DNA of 64,000 nt from Klebsiella oxytoca NBRC 105695. Lineage in GTDB: Bacteria > Pseudomonadota > Gammaproteobacteria > Enterobacterales > Enterobacteriaceae. The translations under genes and the position numbers were made by a program. Below, in pieces: positions 10,081 to 20,535 of the stretch. The stretch spans positions 62,001 to 126,000 of the forward strand of contig NZ_BCZK01000006.1 in assembly GCF_001598695.1 (NCBI RefSeq), in the 5' to 3' direction. The notes under the pieces are model-generated. The model searched no databases. It was given only the letters and a program-made list of their open reading frames with translations, and was not told the origin of the DNA. Numbering within the stretch: the first letter of the stretch is position 1; each line of letters starts with the position of its first letter.

Positions 10081-11346
10081 ATGGATTTCCTCAGATTTAT
10101 TGTATTCGACATTCTGGGCGTAACCCCACTTTTAGTTGGCTTTATTGCATTAATCGGCCTGTTAATCCAACGCAAGCCGATTGAAAAAGTGCTTTCCGGC
10201 ACTTTTAAAACCATCGTCGGCTTTCTGGTATTCGCCGGCGGCGCTGGTCTGGCGGTGACTTCCCTGGGTAACTTTCAGACCTTATTCAGCGATGGTTTTG
10301 GCCTGAAGGGCGTAATGCCGCTGGCTGAAGCGCTAACCGGACTGGCGCAAACCAAATTCGCCATGTGCGTTTCGCTGATTATGGTGATTGGTTTTGCCTG
10401 GAACCTGTTCTTTGCCCGCGTAACGCCGTTTAAATACATCTTTCTTACCGGGCAACATAACCTGTATCTCTCCGCGCTGCTTACCGTGACGCTAAAGGCG
10501 CTGGGCTACAGCGACATGACAACCATTATTGTCGGCTCGGTGCTGCTGGGGCTCGCCGCCTGCCTCTATCCGGCTATTGCGCAACCGTGGATGCGAAAAA
10601 TTACCGGTAACGATGAGATCGCCATGGGGCACTACGTCACGCTGGCCTATGCCGCCTCCGGCTGGATCGGTTCTAAAGTCGGCGATCCTAAACAATCTAC
10701 CGAAAAGCTGAATCTCCCCGGTTGGCTGGGGATCTTCAAAGATTACATTGTTTCAGTATCGATCTCGGTGAGTATTTTCTATTACATCGCCGCGCTCGCG
10801 GCCGGAAAAGCTGCGGTCACCGCAGCGGCCGGCGGCATGCACTGGCTGGTTTACCCGCTCTTTCAGTCGCTGACCTTTACCGCTTCTCTGTACATCATCA
10901 TTACCGGCGTGCGCCTGCTGCTGTCAGAAATTGTTCCGGCCTTTCTCGGCATCTCGGAGAAGTTTATTCCTAATGCCAAACCCGCGCTCGACTGCCCGGT
11001 CGTCTTTCCCTACGCTCCAACCGCCACGGTTCTCGGATTTATCTCGTCTTTTGTCGGCGGGCTGGTGGTGATGGGTTTGCTGGCGATCCTCGGACAAACC
11101 GTCATTATCCCGGTAGCTATTCCCTACTTCTTCATCGGCGCCACCGCTGCGGTATTTGGTAATGCCTCCGGCGGCTGGAAAGGCGCGATTGCCGGAAGCT
11201 TCATCACCGGGATCCTGATCGGTATTGGCCCTGCGCTGATTTACCCGATTATGGAGTCCGTCGGTCTTTCAGGCACCAGCTTCCCGGAAACTGACTTCGT
11301 TGCCCTGGGTCTGGTCGTGTACTACATCGGTAAAATGCTGCCCTAA
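10081..11346 (+). CDS. PTS system IIC component, UlaA/SgaT-like permease
   Basis: A 421-residue polytopic inner-membrane protein with about ten hydrophobic segments. It is the UlaA/SgaT-type permease of the PTS-AG superfamily (FDILGVTPLLVGFIALIGLLIQRK at the start; GNASGGWKGAIAGSFITGILIG near the end). It translocates the sugar or sugar acid while IIB phosphorylates it. GGAGG precedes the start by 6 nt, and it follows IIB after 17 bp. In the ascorbate system the same fold carries L-ascorbate; here the operon lacks the ulaDEF-type catabolic genes, so ascorbate is unlikely but not excluded. Confidence 0.87.
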   Translation: MDFLRFIVFDILGVTPLLVGFIALIGLLIQRKPIEKVLSGTFKTIVGFLVFAGGAGLAVTSLGNFQTLFSDGFGLKGVMPLAEALTGLAQTKFAMCVSLIMVIGFAWNLFFARVTPFKYIFLTGQHNLYLSALLTVTLKALGYSDMTTIIVGSVLLGLAACLYPAIAQPWMRKITGNDEIAMGHYVTLAYAASGWIGSKVGDPKQSTEKLNLPGWLGIFKDYIVSVSISVSIFYYIAALAAGKAAVTAAAGGMHWLVYPLFQSLTFTASLYIIITGVRLLLSEIVPAFLGISEKFIPNAKPALDCPVVFPYAPTATVLGFISSFVGGLVVMGLLAILGQTVIIPVAIPYFFIGATAAVFGNASGGWKGAIAGSFITGILIGIGPALIYPIMESVGLSGTSFPETDFVALGLVVYYIGKMLP

Positions 11347-11358
11347 GAAGGAAAGAAC

Positions 11359-12156
11359 ATGAACATTGATGAACTGAAATCCCATGCGCTTGCCGCTCGC
11401 CGCGAGATAGTCACCATGATTTACGAATCCGGGATTGGCCATCCGGGCGGGGCATTGTCGATAATCGACATTCTTACCTGGCTCTATTATCAGGAAGTCG
11501 ATCTGCAAGCCTCCCCGCGCTCGCGCGTGGTGATGAGTAAAGGCCACGCCGTCGCCGCGCAGTACGCCATGCTCTATCAAAAAGGAAAGATCGATCGCAG
11601 CGAGTTCCATACGTTCCGGCAGATCAACTCGCGCCTGCAGGGACACCCAAGCATTAAATCACTACCGGAGGTCGATGCCACAACCGGTCTGCTGGGTCAG
11701 GGGCTGTCGATTGCTTTTGGTATGGCGGCCGCCAAAAAGCGGCGCAACGATCCGCACCGGGTCTTTGCCATCGTTGGCGATGGCGAAATGCATGAAGGCC
11801 AAATCTGGGAAACCTTACAGCAGGCTGGTCACATGAAAATGGATAATCTGGTCGCCATCTTCGATTACAACGGCTTCTCTTCCCACGACCCCGTTAATGA
11901 AGTCGTTAATCTCGAGCCGCTGGCGGACAAAATCCGCAGCTTTGGCTGGCATGTACTGGAGCTGCACGATGGCAATGATATGCATCAGGTTGCCGATACC
12001 CTGATGCTATCCCGCCATCTGAAAGGCAAGCCGGTCGCCATCGTGGCGCACACGACGAAAGGTTCCGGCGTCAGCTATATGGAAAACAACGGCGACTGGC
12101 ACTCAAAAACCCCGAGCAAAGAACAATTTCAGCAGGCAATGGAGGAGTTACAGTGA
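11359..12156 (+). CDS. Transketolase, N-terminal (thiamine diphosphate-binding) subunit
   Basis: 265 residues covering only the N-terminal third of a full transketolase; split two-subunit transketolases are common. The conserved features are GIGHPGG near the start, MSKGHAVAAQYA, and the ThDP motif beginning GDGEMHEG at residues 140-147. With the next gene it should transfer two-carbon ketol units between sugar phosphates. Its stop overlaps the next start (TGATG), which suggests translational coupling and equal amounts of both halves. It follows IIC after 12 bp with an AAGAAGGAAAG ribosome site. Confidence 0.92.
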   Translation: MNIDELKSHALAARREIVTMIYESGIGHPGGALSIIDILTWLYYQEVDLQASPRSRVVMSKGHAVAAQYAMLYQKGKIDRSEFHTFRQINSRLQGHPSIKSLPEVDATTGLLGQGLSIAFGMAAAKKRRNDPHRVFAIVGDGEMHEGQIWETLQQAGHMKMDNLVAIFDYNGFSSHDPVNEVVNLEPLADKIRSFGWHVLELHDGNDMHQVADTLMLSRHLKGKPVAIVAHTTKGSGVSYMENNGDWHSKTPSKEQFQQAMEELQ

Positions 12157-13067
12157 TGAAAGCACCCCGTGATGAGATCGGTAAGGCCCTGATTGCGCTA
12201 AAAGAAAAAGGCTATCCCGTCGTTGTTATCGACAGTGATTTAGCCAGCTCTACCCGTACTGACCAGTTTCAGGCCATCTATCCTGAGGCCTTTTTCGAAA
12301 TGGGCATTGCGGAAGGCTCCGCCATGAGTTTCGCGGTCGGCCAGGCGCTGGAAGGCTTTATGCCCTTCTATGTTAACTTTGCCATGTTCGTCACCGGCAC
12401 CGCCTGGACCCAGCTGCGGCAGGCCTGCTACGCCAAAGCCAATATAAAACTCGTCGGTAGCCATCCCGGTATGGATGATGGACCTGACGGCGCTTCTCAT
12501 CATGCGCTGGAGGACTTAGCGCTGACCCGCGTCCTTCCGGGATTAACCATCCTGACGCCAGCAGATGCGGAAGAAATCACCGAGGCCTTCGAGCAGGCGG
12601 CAAAAATAAAGGGGCCCGTTTATATCCGCGTTGCCCGCGAACCGATGCCGGTTCGCGACAAAAGCGTCGTGCCGCGGGTGAGCGATATCGCCGCCATCGC
12701 CGACAGCGGCAATGATTTTGCGATTCTTTTTGAAGGGACGGTTCTGGAGCAGGCCACCGAGGGTTATGAAAAGTTGGTCGCCAGCGGCAAAAAGGGCAAG
12801 CTGATTCACGTCGCAACCCTTAAGCCCTTTAATCAGCAAGAATTTTATCGGCTGGTTAATGATTGCCCACTTATCGCTACGCTTGAAAATCATACCGTCA
12901 ACGGCGGCCTCGGTGGGCTGATCGCGGAAACCCTGGCGCAAAAGGCGCATCCGGCGCGCCTTACGCGGTTGGGAACGCAGGATACATTTACCGAATCGGG
13001 TAACAGCAGACAGCTAAAAGCGAAATACGGCATTTCGGGAGAAGCGCTGTTTAATACTCTACGCTAA
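12156..13067 (+). CDS. Transketolase, C-terminal (pyrimidine-binding) subunit
   Basis: 303 residues, partner of the preceding gene. It carries the Pyr domain with the catalytic glutamate region (FEMGIAEGSAMSFAVGQALEG) and SHPGMDDGPDGASHHALEDLAL. A C-terminal transketolase domain follows (LIATLENHTVNGGLGG). ATG at 12156 overlaps the stop of the first subunit; GTG at 12153, one codon before, is an alternative. GGAGGAG stands upstream. As a heterodimer the pair probably converts the PTS-imported ketose phosphate, or its product, with an aldose phosphate acceptor. The real substrate is inferred only from the operon. Confidence 0.92.
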   Translation: MKAPRDEIGKALIALKEKGYPVVVIDSDLASSTRTDQFQAIYPEAFFEMGIAEGSAMSFAVGQALEGFMPFYVNFAMFVTGTAWTQLRQACYAKANIKLVGSHPGMDDGPDGASHHALEDLALTRVLPGLTILTPADAEEITEAFEQAAKIKGPVYIRVAREPMPVRDKSVVPRVSDIAAIADSGNDFAILFEGTVLEQATEGYEKLVASGKKGKLIHVATLKPFNQQEFYRLVNDCPLIATLENHTVNGGLGGLIAETLAQKAHPARLTRLGTQDTFTESGNSRQLKAKYGISGEALFNTLR

Positions 13068-13120
13068 CCACCAGGCGAGCCGGTCAGATGGCGGTCGGCT
13101 CGCGCATAAAAGGAATGTGT

Positions 13121-13558
13121 ATGGAAGAGACGCTGTTTTCCGCCTGTCAGTTCACCAGCCACTGCCTGAACTGGCGCAGCGCTGTTCAGCTCGCCTGCCG
13201 CCCGCTAGAGCAACAGGGGAAAATTACCGCCGGGTATGCCGGTGCGATTATCCACGCCACAGAGCAGGATGGCCCCTGGTATATACTGAGCCCGGGATTT
13301 GCGCTACCGCATGCGCGTCCGGAAGCGGGCGTGCTGAGCAAAAACAGCGCGCTTTCGCTGCTTTGCTGTAGCGAAGCCGTTGATTTTCCCGATCATCCCG
13401 GAATTCGGCTGATAGTCATACTGGCGGCGGCAGATAGCGAACAGCATATTCAGACGATCCAGCGGTTAGTCTGCTGGCTGGATGAAGGGGAGAGACTTCA
13501 GCGATTCAGCGCGGTGCAAAGCCAGACCGAGTTTGCCGCGCTTCTTGCTTCGCATTAA
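13121..13558 (+). CDS. PTS system IIA component, fructose/mannitol/ascorbate type
   Basis: 145 residues of the PTS EIIA type 2 fold. The phospho-histidine is His64 in GFALPHARPEAGV. It takes phosphate from HPr and passes it to Cys7 of the IIB protein. The start at 13121 is preferred because AAAGGA ends 6 nt before it; the frame is open from 13088 but without a ribosome site. It is the last gene of the operon, 53 bp after the transketolase subunit, and is followed by a terminator. Confidence 0.87.
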   Translation: MEETLFSACQFTSHCLNWRSAVQLACRPLEQQGKITAGYAGAIIHATEQDGPWYILSPGFALPHARPEAGVLSKNSALSLLCCSEAVDFPDHPGIRLIVILAAADSEQHIQTIQRLVCWLDEGERLQRFSAVQSQTEFAALLASH

Positions 13559-13560
13559 AC

Positions 13561-13590
13561 CATAGCCAGGGCGTGCCCTGGCTATGTTTT
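13561..13590. terminator. Terminator between the PTS operon and ycaD
   Basis: Stem CATAGCCAGGGC / GCCCTGGCTATG followed by TTTT lies between convergent genes. The T-run is on the plus side. Confidence 0.85.
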
Positions 13591-13597
13591 GCATAAA

Positions 13598-14746
13598 TCA
13601 TGCGTGCGCCACCGGCGTAGGATGGTGGCCCGCTTTGCGCAGCAGCGTCAGCAGATAGATGAATGACACGCTGGCGATCATGATAAACAGCAGATTATCA
13701 GAGAAATTCTGCATCAGCATCGCGGTAAGGGTCGGCCCAAGCAGGCTACCCACGGTATAGCTCATTAATAGCGCCTGGTTCATCGCCACCAGCTGATGAC
13801 GCTCCACTTTTTCACAGGCCCAGGCCATAGCCACCGGATAGAGCGTAAAGCCGGATGCCCCCAGCACGAACAGCGCCGGCGCCATTGCGGCCTGGCTTAA
13901 CATTGCCAGACAGCCGAGGATCACCACAAATACCTGAACGCGCAGGACCAGCAGACGCCCGTAGCGATCGGCAAGACGGCCAATCGGCCACTGCCCAACG
14001 ATACCCGCGCTCACCATTACCGCCATCCAGAAGCCAATGCCGGAATCGCTAACGCCCTGGTGGTTAAGCCATAGCGGCATCAGGCCATACAGCGAACCGA
14101 GAACGATGCCGGAAATAATGCAGCCGTTGACCCCATGGCGGGCCTGACGCAGCCGTAGCATTGGCCAGATACGCGCCGGTTCATGCGGTTCATCGGCCTG
14201 AGTCGCCACGCGAGCAAACAGCAGCGGCAGGATGGCCGCCAGAGCCAGCGCCGTCACCCACGGCAGAACGCTCATCAGATCCGTCGGCAGTTTGCTGACC
14301 ATTAGCTGGCCCAGTACCGTGCCGACATAATAAATCATCATATAGGCCGCCAGCAGTCGACCCCGGCTCCGCGAAGTGCCGCTACAGACCAGCGCGCTCT
14401 CAACCACCACCCAAATCATCGCGCAGCCGACGCCGGCGATAAAACGCCAGCTGAACCAGCTCCAGAAGCCAATAGTGATACCAAGACCCACGCAGCCCAC
14501 GGCAAAAATAACCGATGCCAGGTAATAGCTGCGGTTAAAACCCAGGCGCTTAATTACCCATCCGGCGAGCAACGTTCCCACCAGATTACCGGTAAAATAG
14601 GACGACCCCACCATTCCAACCTGCCAGGTCGGCATATTTTCATGGGCGAGCCAAAGCGGGACGAGCGTATTTAAAACCGCTATCGCCAGAGTCAACAGAA
14701 GCAGGCCACAGAGCAGCATTTGCACTGGCCGGGTGTAGATGGTCAT
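13598..14746 (-). CDS. ycaD: Major facilitator superfamily transporter YcaD
   Basis: 382 residues with twelve hydrophobic segments, typical of the MFS. The loop motif [11 protein letters not shown] lies between segments 2 and 3, and [14 protein letters not shown] is the second-half counterpart. It is similar to E. coli YcaD, whose substrate is unknown. The first residues [25 protein letters not shown] enter the membrane immediately. In K-12 ycaD lies between dmsABC and pflA, as here, but with other genes (ycaC, ycaM/ycaN/ycaK) as neighbours. Confidence 0.88.
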   Translation of the reverse strand: MTIYTRPVQMLLCGLLLLTLAIAVLNTLVPLWLAHENMPTWQVGMVGSSYFTGNLVGTLLAGWVIKRLGFNRSYYLASVIFAVGCVGLGITIGFWSWFSWRFIAGVGCAMIWVVVESALVCSGTSRSRGRLLAAYMMIYYVGTVLGQLMVSKLPTDLMSVLPWVTALALAAILPLLFARVATQADEPHEPARIWPMLRLRQARHGVNGCIISGIVLGSLYGLMPLWLNHQGVSDSGIGFWMAVMVSAGIVGQWPIGRLADRYGRLLVLRVQVFVVILGCLAMLSQAAMAPALFVLGASGFTLYPVAMAWACEKVERHQLVAMNQALLMSYTVGSLLGPTLTAMLMQNFSDNLLFIMIASVSFIYLLTLLRKAGHHPTPVAHA

Positions 14747-15020
14747 GGATATAAACCGTGATGGAGTTCAGATTTCGTGCGCATCATGCCACTGCTGAAA
14801 ACATTGTCAATCTACCTGAAATCAGGCCTGACGCGGTTTGCGGGGGAACGATTGAAGTTTTTTATCCAGCGGATCGTCAACAGAATAGTTATTTATATTA
14901 TTCCATTGTTTTTATTAATTTATTAAAAAAAAGCGGTGGGAATATCAGTAGAAATATTTCATGAATCGACCGCACTTTTTATCGCGCCAGAAATCATAAT
15001 TCTGGCGCGATAAAGGACGA
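14747..15020. other. Intergenic region between ycaD and dmsC
   Basis: 274 bp with no credible gene. It holds the upstream side of ycaD and, at 14982-15010, a strong hairpin (TCGCGCCAGAA / TTCTGGCGCGA). On the minus strand, where dmsC transcripts would end, the hairpin is followed by ATAAAAAG rather than T-rich sequence. It is therefore not a canonical terminator. The K-12 neighbour ycaC is absent here. Confidence 0.6.
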
Positions 15021-15884
15021 TTAGCTGGCGATTGCCATCCCGACGGTCATATGCAGGCCATAGAAGACGCCGCGGCCGATCGCTTCGCCAACCAGCACCA
15101 GCGCAAATGCCAGCCCCAGAAGCGGCAATGCGGGCTGATAGCCTTTGAGCTGCGGAGCAATCCAGCATACCAGCGCCAGCACCAGAGCCACCACGCGCCA
15201 CGCCATCAGCGAACCATAGTTCGGCACCAGCGCCGAGGCCTGCTGGATAGAGCTATGGATTGTTGTCAGCTCCTGACCCTGCATCAGCACCACGGTCACG
15301 CTCACCACCAGCGCCAGCAGAGTCACCGCCGGCAGCAGGCGCATCGCCCAACCGTTGACGTCCGCAAAGCGCAGCAGCAGATATCCCAGCAGCGGACCGC
15401 CGATAAACATCGTCAGGAAGAAGCTCAGTGGCGTCCAGACCGTGTACCAGGTGGGCACCGTATCGATGGTGTTATAGACGCGGACCATCATCCAGACAAA
15501 GATTATCCCGAGCACCATGGTAATAACCAGCCAGAGGTGACGCAGTCCCGCGGGTAGCTTATTCACCACCGCCAGCAGCCAGCCAATGCCGCCGACGGCA
15601 AAGAACAGCGCACCGCTGGCGATTTCGTTGCTGAGCGATGAAGCCCCCACGCGATTAAGCGAGTTAAAAGCGCGCATCGGCGACCCAAGATGCAGAGTCG
15701 AGGCAATAAAACCTACGCCCATCAGCACCCACAGGCCAAACATACTTCGCACCACGCGCTGCTGCTGTTCACGCGTTAAATCGCCCTTTATTAGCGCCAG
15801 AGCCAGTACAATAAATCCGCCCACGACGCACTGACCCAAGACCGTGAAAATAATCAGCGGCCATTCATGCCATCCACTCCCCAT
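15021..15884 (-). CDS. dmsC: Dimethyl sulfoxide reductase membrane anchor subunit
   Basis: A 287-residue inner-membrane anchor with eight predicted helices. It binds menaquinol and passes electrons to DmsB. The start at 15884 gives MGSGWHEWPLIIFTVLGQC, the conserved family start; the upstream in-frame extension overlaps dmsB and is not used. It follows dmsB with a 1-bp gap and is the last gene of the dmsABC operon. Confidence 0.96.
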   Translation of the reverse strand: MGSGWHEWPLIIFTVLGQCVVGGFIVLALALIKGDLTREQQQRVVRSMFGLWVLMGVGFIASTLHLGSPMRAFNSLNRVGASSLSNEIASGALFFAVGGIGWLLAVVNKLPAGLRHLWLVITMVLGIIFVWMMVRVYNTIDTVPTWYTVWTPLSFFLTMFIGGPLLGYLLLRFADVNGWAMRLLPAVTLLALVVSVTVVLMQGQELTTIHSSIQQASALVPNYGSLMAWRVVALVLALVCWIAPQLKGYQPALPLLGLAFALVLVGEAIGRGVFYGLHMTVGMAIAS

Positions 15885-15885
15885 C

Positions 15886-16503
15886 TCACACCTCCTTCGG
15901 GTTAGCCAGGTAGCCGGTGGTATCTCCACACGGTCGGCTGTTGGCATTAGGTTTAATCACAATGCTCGGCTTAGTGAAATGCGCCGAAGGCAGCGGCGCG
16001 ACGGCAGCCAGCTGACCGTGTTTTTTACGCAGCTCTTCAATCGGGCCGAAATCCAAGGCGCGCAGCGGGCAAGATTCCACGCAAATCGGTTTTTTGCCGT
16101 CGGCTACGCGCTCGTGGCAGCCATCGCATTTGGTCATATGGCCTTTTGTCGCATTGTACTGCGGTGCGCCGTACGGGCAGGCCATATGACAGTAGCGACA
16201 GCCGATACAGACATCTTCATCGACGACGACAAAGCCATCTTCACGCTTGTGCATCGCTCCGCTAGGGCAAACTTTAGTGCAGGCAGGATCCTCACAATGG
16301 TTGCAGGCGATAGAGAGGTAATAGGCAAAGACATTTTGCTGCCATACCCCATTATCCTCCTGCCAGTCGCCGCCGGCGTATTCGTAGATACGACGGAAGC
16401 TGACTTCCGGCGTAAGGTTTTTATAGTCTTTACAAGCCAGTTCGCAGGTTTTGCAACCGGTGCAACGGGCGGAATCAATAAAAAAACCATATTGAGTTGT
16501 CAT
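15886..16503 (-). CDS. dmsB: Dimethyl sulfoxide reductase iron-sulfur subunit
   Basis: 205 residues with four ferredoxin-type cysteine clusters: CTGCKTCELAC, CNHCEDPACTKVCP, CIGCRYCHMACPYG and CDGCHERVADGKKPICVESCP. It passes electrons from DmsC to the molybdopterin subunit DmsA. It lies 10 bp after dmsA. It has no signal peptide, as expected for a partner carried out with DmsA. Confidence 0.97.
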   Translation of the reverse strand: MTTQYGFFIDSARCTGCKTCELACKDYKNLTPEVSFRRIYEYAGGDWQEDNGVWQQNVFAYYLSIACNHCEDPACTKVCPSGAMHKREDGFVVVDEDVCIGCRYCHMACPYGAPQYNATKGHMTKCDGCHERVADGKKPICVESCPLRALDFGPIEELRKKHGQLAAVAPLPSAHFTKPSIVIKPNANSRPCGDTTGYLANPKEV

Positions 16504-16513
16504 CGGTTACTCC

Positions 16514-18952
16514 TTACAGCTTTTCAACCTGGACGAGGTTGGTATGCGATGGATTGCCTTTCGCCAGCGGCGACGGGCGTTGGGTGGTCAGCACGTTGAT
16601 GCTGCCAGCCTGATCCACGCGGCCTGCGTCCGGGTTATACCAGGCCCCCTCACCCAGCGCGACCACGCCAGGTATCATTCTCGGGGTCACTTTGGCTTCG
16701 ATATGGACTTCACCACGATCGTTAAAGATGCGGATCCGATCGCCATTAGCGATGCCGCGCTTCTGCGCATCCAGCGGGTTGATCCACATCTCCTGACGGC
16801 AAGCCGCTTTCAGCACGTCAACGTTGCCGTAGGTGGAGTGCGTACGGGCTTTATAGTGAAAACCGGTGAGCTGCAGCGGATACTTTTCAGCCAGCGGATC
16901 GTCATAGTTTTCAAACCCAGGGCTGTAGATCGGTAGCGGGTCGATGACATCCTGTTCTTTAAGCTCCCAGGTCGCCGCAATTTCCGCCAGCTGCGCAGAG
17001 TAAATTTCAATTTTCCCTGACGGCGTCGTTAACGGATTGGCGGCGGGATCTTCACGGAAGGCTTTATAGGCAACGTGGTGACCTTCCGGATCGCGCTGCT
17101 TGAAGATTCCCTGCTTGCGGAATTCATCAAACGGCAGCAGTGCCGGGATCGCTTTACGGGATTGCTCATAGAGATGACGCAGCCACTCTTCCTGCGTGCG
17201 ACCTTCGGTGAAGCGTTGCTCAACGCCCATGCGCTTCGCCAGTTCGCTGGTCATTTCATAAATGGTTTTGCACTCAAAGCGCGGCTTGATGGCCTGGTCG
17301 GCAAAAATCACGTAGGACATGTTGCCGCAGGAAGCATCCAGCGCAAAATCCATCTGCTCCGAGGCCGTACAGTCCGGCAGCAGAATATCGGCATATTTTG
17401 CTGAGGAGGTCATATGGCAATCAATGACCACAATCATTTCGCACTTCTTGTCATCCTGCAGGATGTCATGGGTACGGTTGATTTCTGAGTGCTGGTTGAT
17501 AAGACAGTTACCAGCATAGTTCCAGACCATTTTGATAGGGACGTCAAGCTTATCTTTGCCGCGCACGCCGTCGCGCAGCGCGGTCATTTCCGTACCGCGC
17601 TCAATCGCATCGGTCCACATAAACATGGAAATACTGGTTTCCACAGGATTATCCAGCGTCGGCATGCGTTCAAAAGGCAGGGAGTAAGAACCTTCACGCG
17701 CGCCGGTGTTGCCGCCGTTAATCCCGACGTTACCGGTTAAGATCGCCAGCATTGAAATTGCACGGGATACCAGCTCACCGTTGGCATGACGCTGCGGGCC
17801 CCAGCCCTGAGAAATATAGGCAGGTTTAGCGCTGGCGATTTCGCGCGCCAGCTGCACGATACGCGCCTGGGGAATGCCGGTAATCGTCGCCGCCCAGTCA
17901 GGGGTCTTCGCGATACCGTCTTTGCCCTGACCGAGAATATAGGCCTTATAGTGGCCATTGGCTGGCGCTCCTTCCGGCAGCGTTTTCTCGTCATAGCCTA
18001 CGCAGTACTTATCGAGGAAAGGTTGATCAACGAGGTCTTCCGTAATCATCACCCACGCCAGCGCGGAGACCAGCGCGGCGTCGGTTCCCGGGCGAATCGG
18101 GATCCACTCGTCTTCGCGTCCGGCACCGGTGTCGGTATAGCGTGGATCGATAATAATCAGCCTGGCGTTGGATTTCTCCCGCGCCTGTTCCAGGTAATAG
18201 GTTACCCCGCCGCCGCTCATTCGGGTTTCCCCGGGGTTGTTGCCAAACAATACGACCAGCTTACTGTTTTCGATATCCGACGGGCTATTGCCATCGGCCC
18301 AGCCACCGTAGGTGTAGTTCAGGCCAGCGGCGATTTGCGCGGTGGAGTAGTCGCCATAATGGTTGAGATAGCCGCCGCAGCAGTTCATCAGGCGGGCAAT
18401 CAGGGTTTTTCCCGGTGGCCATGAGCGAGTCAAAGTTCCGCCGAGGGTACCCGTTCCATAGTTCAGATAGATAGACTCATTACCGTACTCTTTTATCAGG
18501 CGCTGCATATTGCTGGCGATAGTATCAAATGCTTCTTCCCAGCTGATGCGCTCGAATTTGCCCTCGCCGCGCTTGCCCACGCGCTTCATCGGATATTTCA
18601 GGCGGTCCGGGTTGTAGACGCGTCGACGCATCGAGCGGCCACGCAGACAGGCGCGAACCTGATGCAGGCCGTCGTAGCTATCATCGCCGGTATTGTCTGT
18701 TTCAACATATTTGATCTCACCATCGACCACATGCATCCGCAGCGGACAGCGGCTACCGCAGTTAACCGTACAGGCGCTCCAGGTAACGGTTTCGCTGGTG
18801 GGACTCAGGCTATCCGCAGCGTGGGCAATGCGCGTGAAGGGTAAGGTAAAAGCGCTGCTGGCCATTGCCAGCCCGCCAATCGCCGTGGTTTTCATTAAAC
18901 CACGCCGGCTCACCTCGGCAGCCAGTAAAGCATCGGGGGTTTTGGTTTTCAT
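16514..18952 (-). CDS. dmsA: Dimethyl sulfoxide reductase catalytic subunit, molybdopterin-containing
   Basis: 812 residues. The N-terminus carries a twin-arginine signal (EVSRRGLMKTTAIGGLAMASS, residues about 13-33) ending near AHAA, so the folded enzyme is exported by Tat. A cysteine-rich FeS segment follows (WSACTVNCGSRCPL), then the MGD-binding domains of the DMSO reductase family. DmsABC reduces DMSO and related N- and S-oxides in anaerobic respiration. In E. coli the operon is activated by FNR and repressed by nitrate. Only a weak FNR-like half pattern was seen upstream (near 18970-18985), so the site is left uncalled. Confidence 0.97.
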   Translation of the reverse strand: MKTKTPDALLAAEVSRRGLMKTTAIGGLAMASSAFTLPFTRIAHAADSLSPTSETVTWSACTVNCGSRCPLRMHVVDGEIKYVETDNTGDDSYDGLHQVRACLRGRSMRRRVYNPDRLKYPMKRVGKRGEGKFERISWEEAFDTIASNMQRLIKEYGNESIYLNYGTGTLGGTLTRSWPPGKTLIARLMNCCGGYLNHYGDYSTAQIAAGLNYTYGGWADGNSPSDIENSKLVVLFGNNPGETRMSGGGVTYYLEQAREKSNARLIIIDPRYTDTGAGREDEWIPIRPGTDAALVSALAWVMITEDLVDQPFLDKYCVGYDEKTLPEGAPANGHYKAYILGQGKDGIAKTPDWAATITGIPQARIVQLAREIASAKPAYISQGWGPQRHANGELVSRAISMLAILTGNVGINGGNTGAREGSYSLPFERMPTLDNPVETSISMFMWTDAIERGTEMTALRDGVRGKDKLDVPIKMVWNYAGNCLINQHSEINRTHDILQDDKKCEMIVVIDCHMTSSAKYADILLPDCTASEQMDFALDASCGNMSYVIFADQAIKPRFECKTIYEMTSELAKRMGVEQRFTEGRTQEEWLRHLYEQSRKAIPALLPFDEFRKQGIFKQRDPEGHHVAYKAFREDPAANPLTTPSGKIEIYSAQLAEIAATWELKEQDVIDPLPIYSPGFENYDDPLAEKYPLQLTGFHYKARTHSTYGNVDVLKAACRQEMWINPLDAQKRGIANGDRIRIFNDRGEVHIEAKVTPRMIPGVVALGEGAWYNPDAGRVDQAGSINVLTTQRPSPLAKGNPSHTNLVQVEKL

Positions 18953-19107
18953 AGATACTCGCTTTGGTTGCTCACAATTAACTTAAAGCCGCTATATAGT
19001 TTTATATATAACGAAATTAGACTTTATTAGTTTTTTATGCTGGTTAATCCAAAGGGAGTATCTGCGTATTCGCGAAGTCGATTATTGCCCGGTATCAAGA
19101 AGGGGGT

Positions 19108-19134
19108 AAAAAAAAAGCGCCCGCAGGCGCTTTT
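19108..19134 (-). terminator. Terminator after serS
   Basis: On the minus strand AAGCGCC / GGCGCTT forms a stem with a TGCG loop, followed by nine T. Confidence 0.93.
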
Positions 19135-19152
19135 GAGAAAAGAGTCGAAAAA

Positions 19153-20466
<1,314 letters not shown>

Positions 20467-20535
20467 TTAATAAAGAAAAATGGCCGCAGAGCGCGACCAC
20501 GGAAATAGTGTGACAACCTTACCGCAACGCCTCAA

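Noticed and set aside
14758-14964. 68-codon open frame between ycaD and dmsC
   Set aside because: No ribosome site, no family features and an AT-rich tail; treated as intergenic.
14982-15010. Strong hairpin downstream of dmsC as a terminator
   Set aside because: The minus-strand sequence after the stem is A-rich instead of T-rich, so it is described only as a hairpin.
18970-18985. FNR site upstream of dmsA
   Set aside because: Only a partial TTGTGAGCAACCAA-like match with several mismatches; expected biologically but not supported well enough by sequence.
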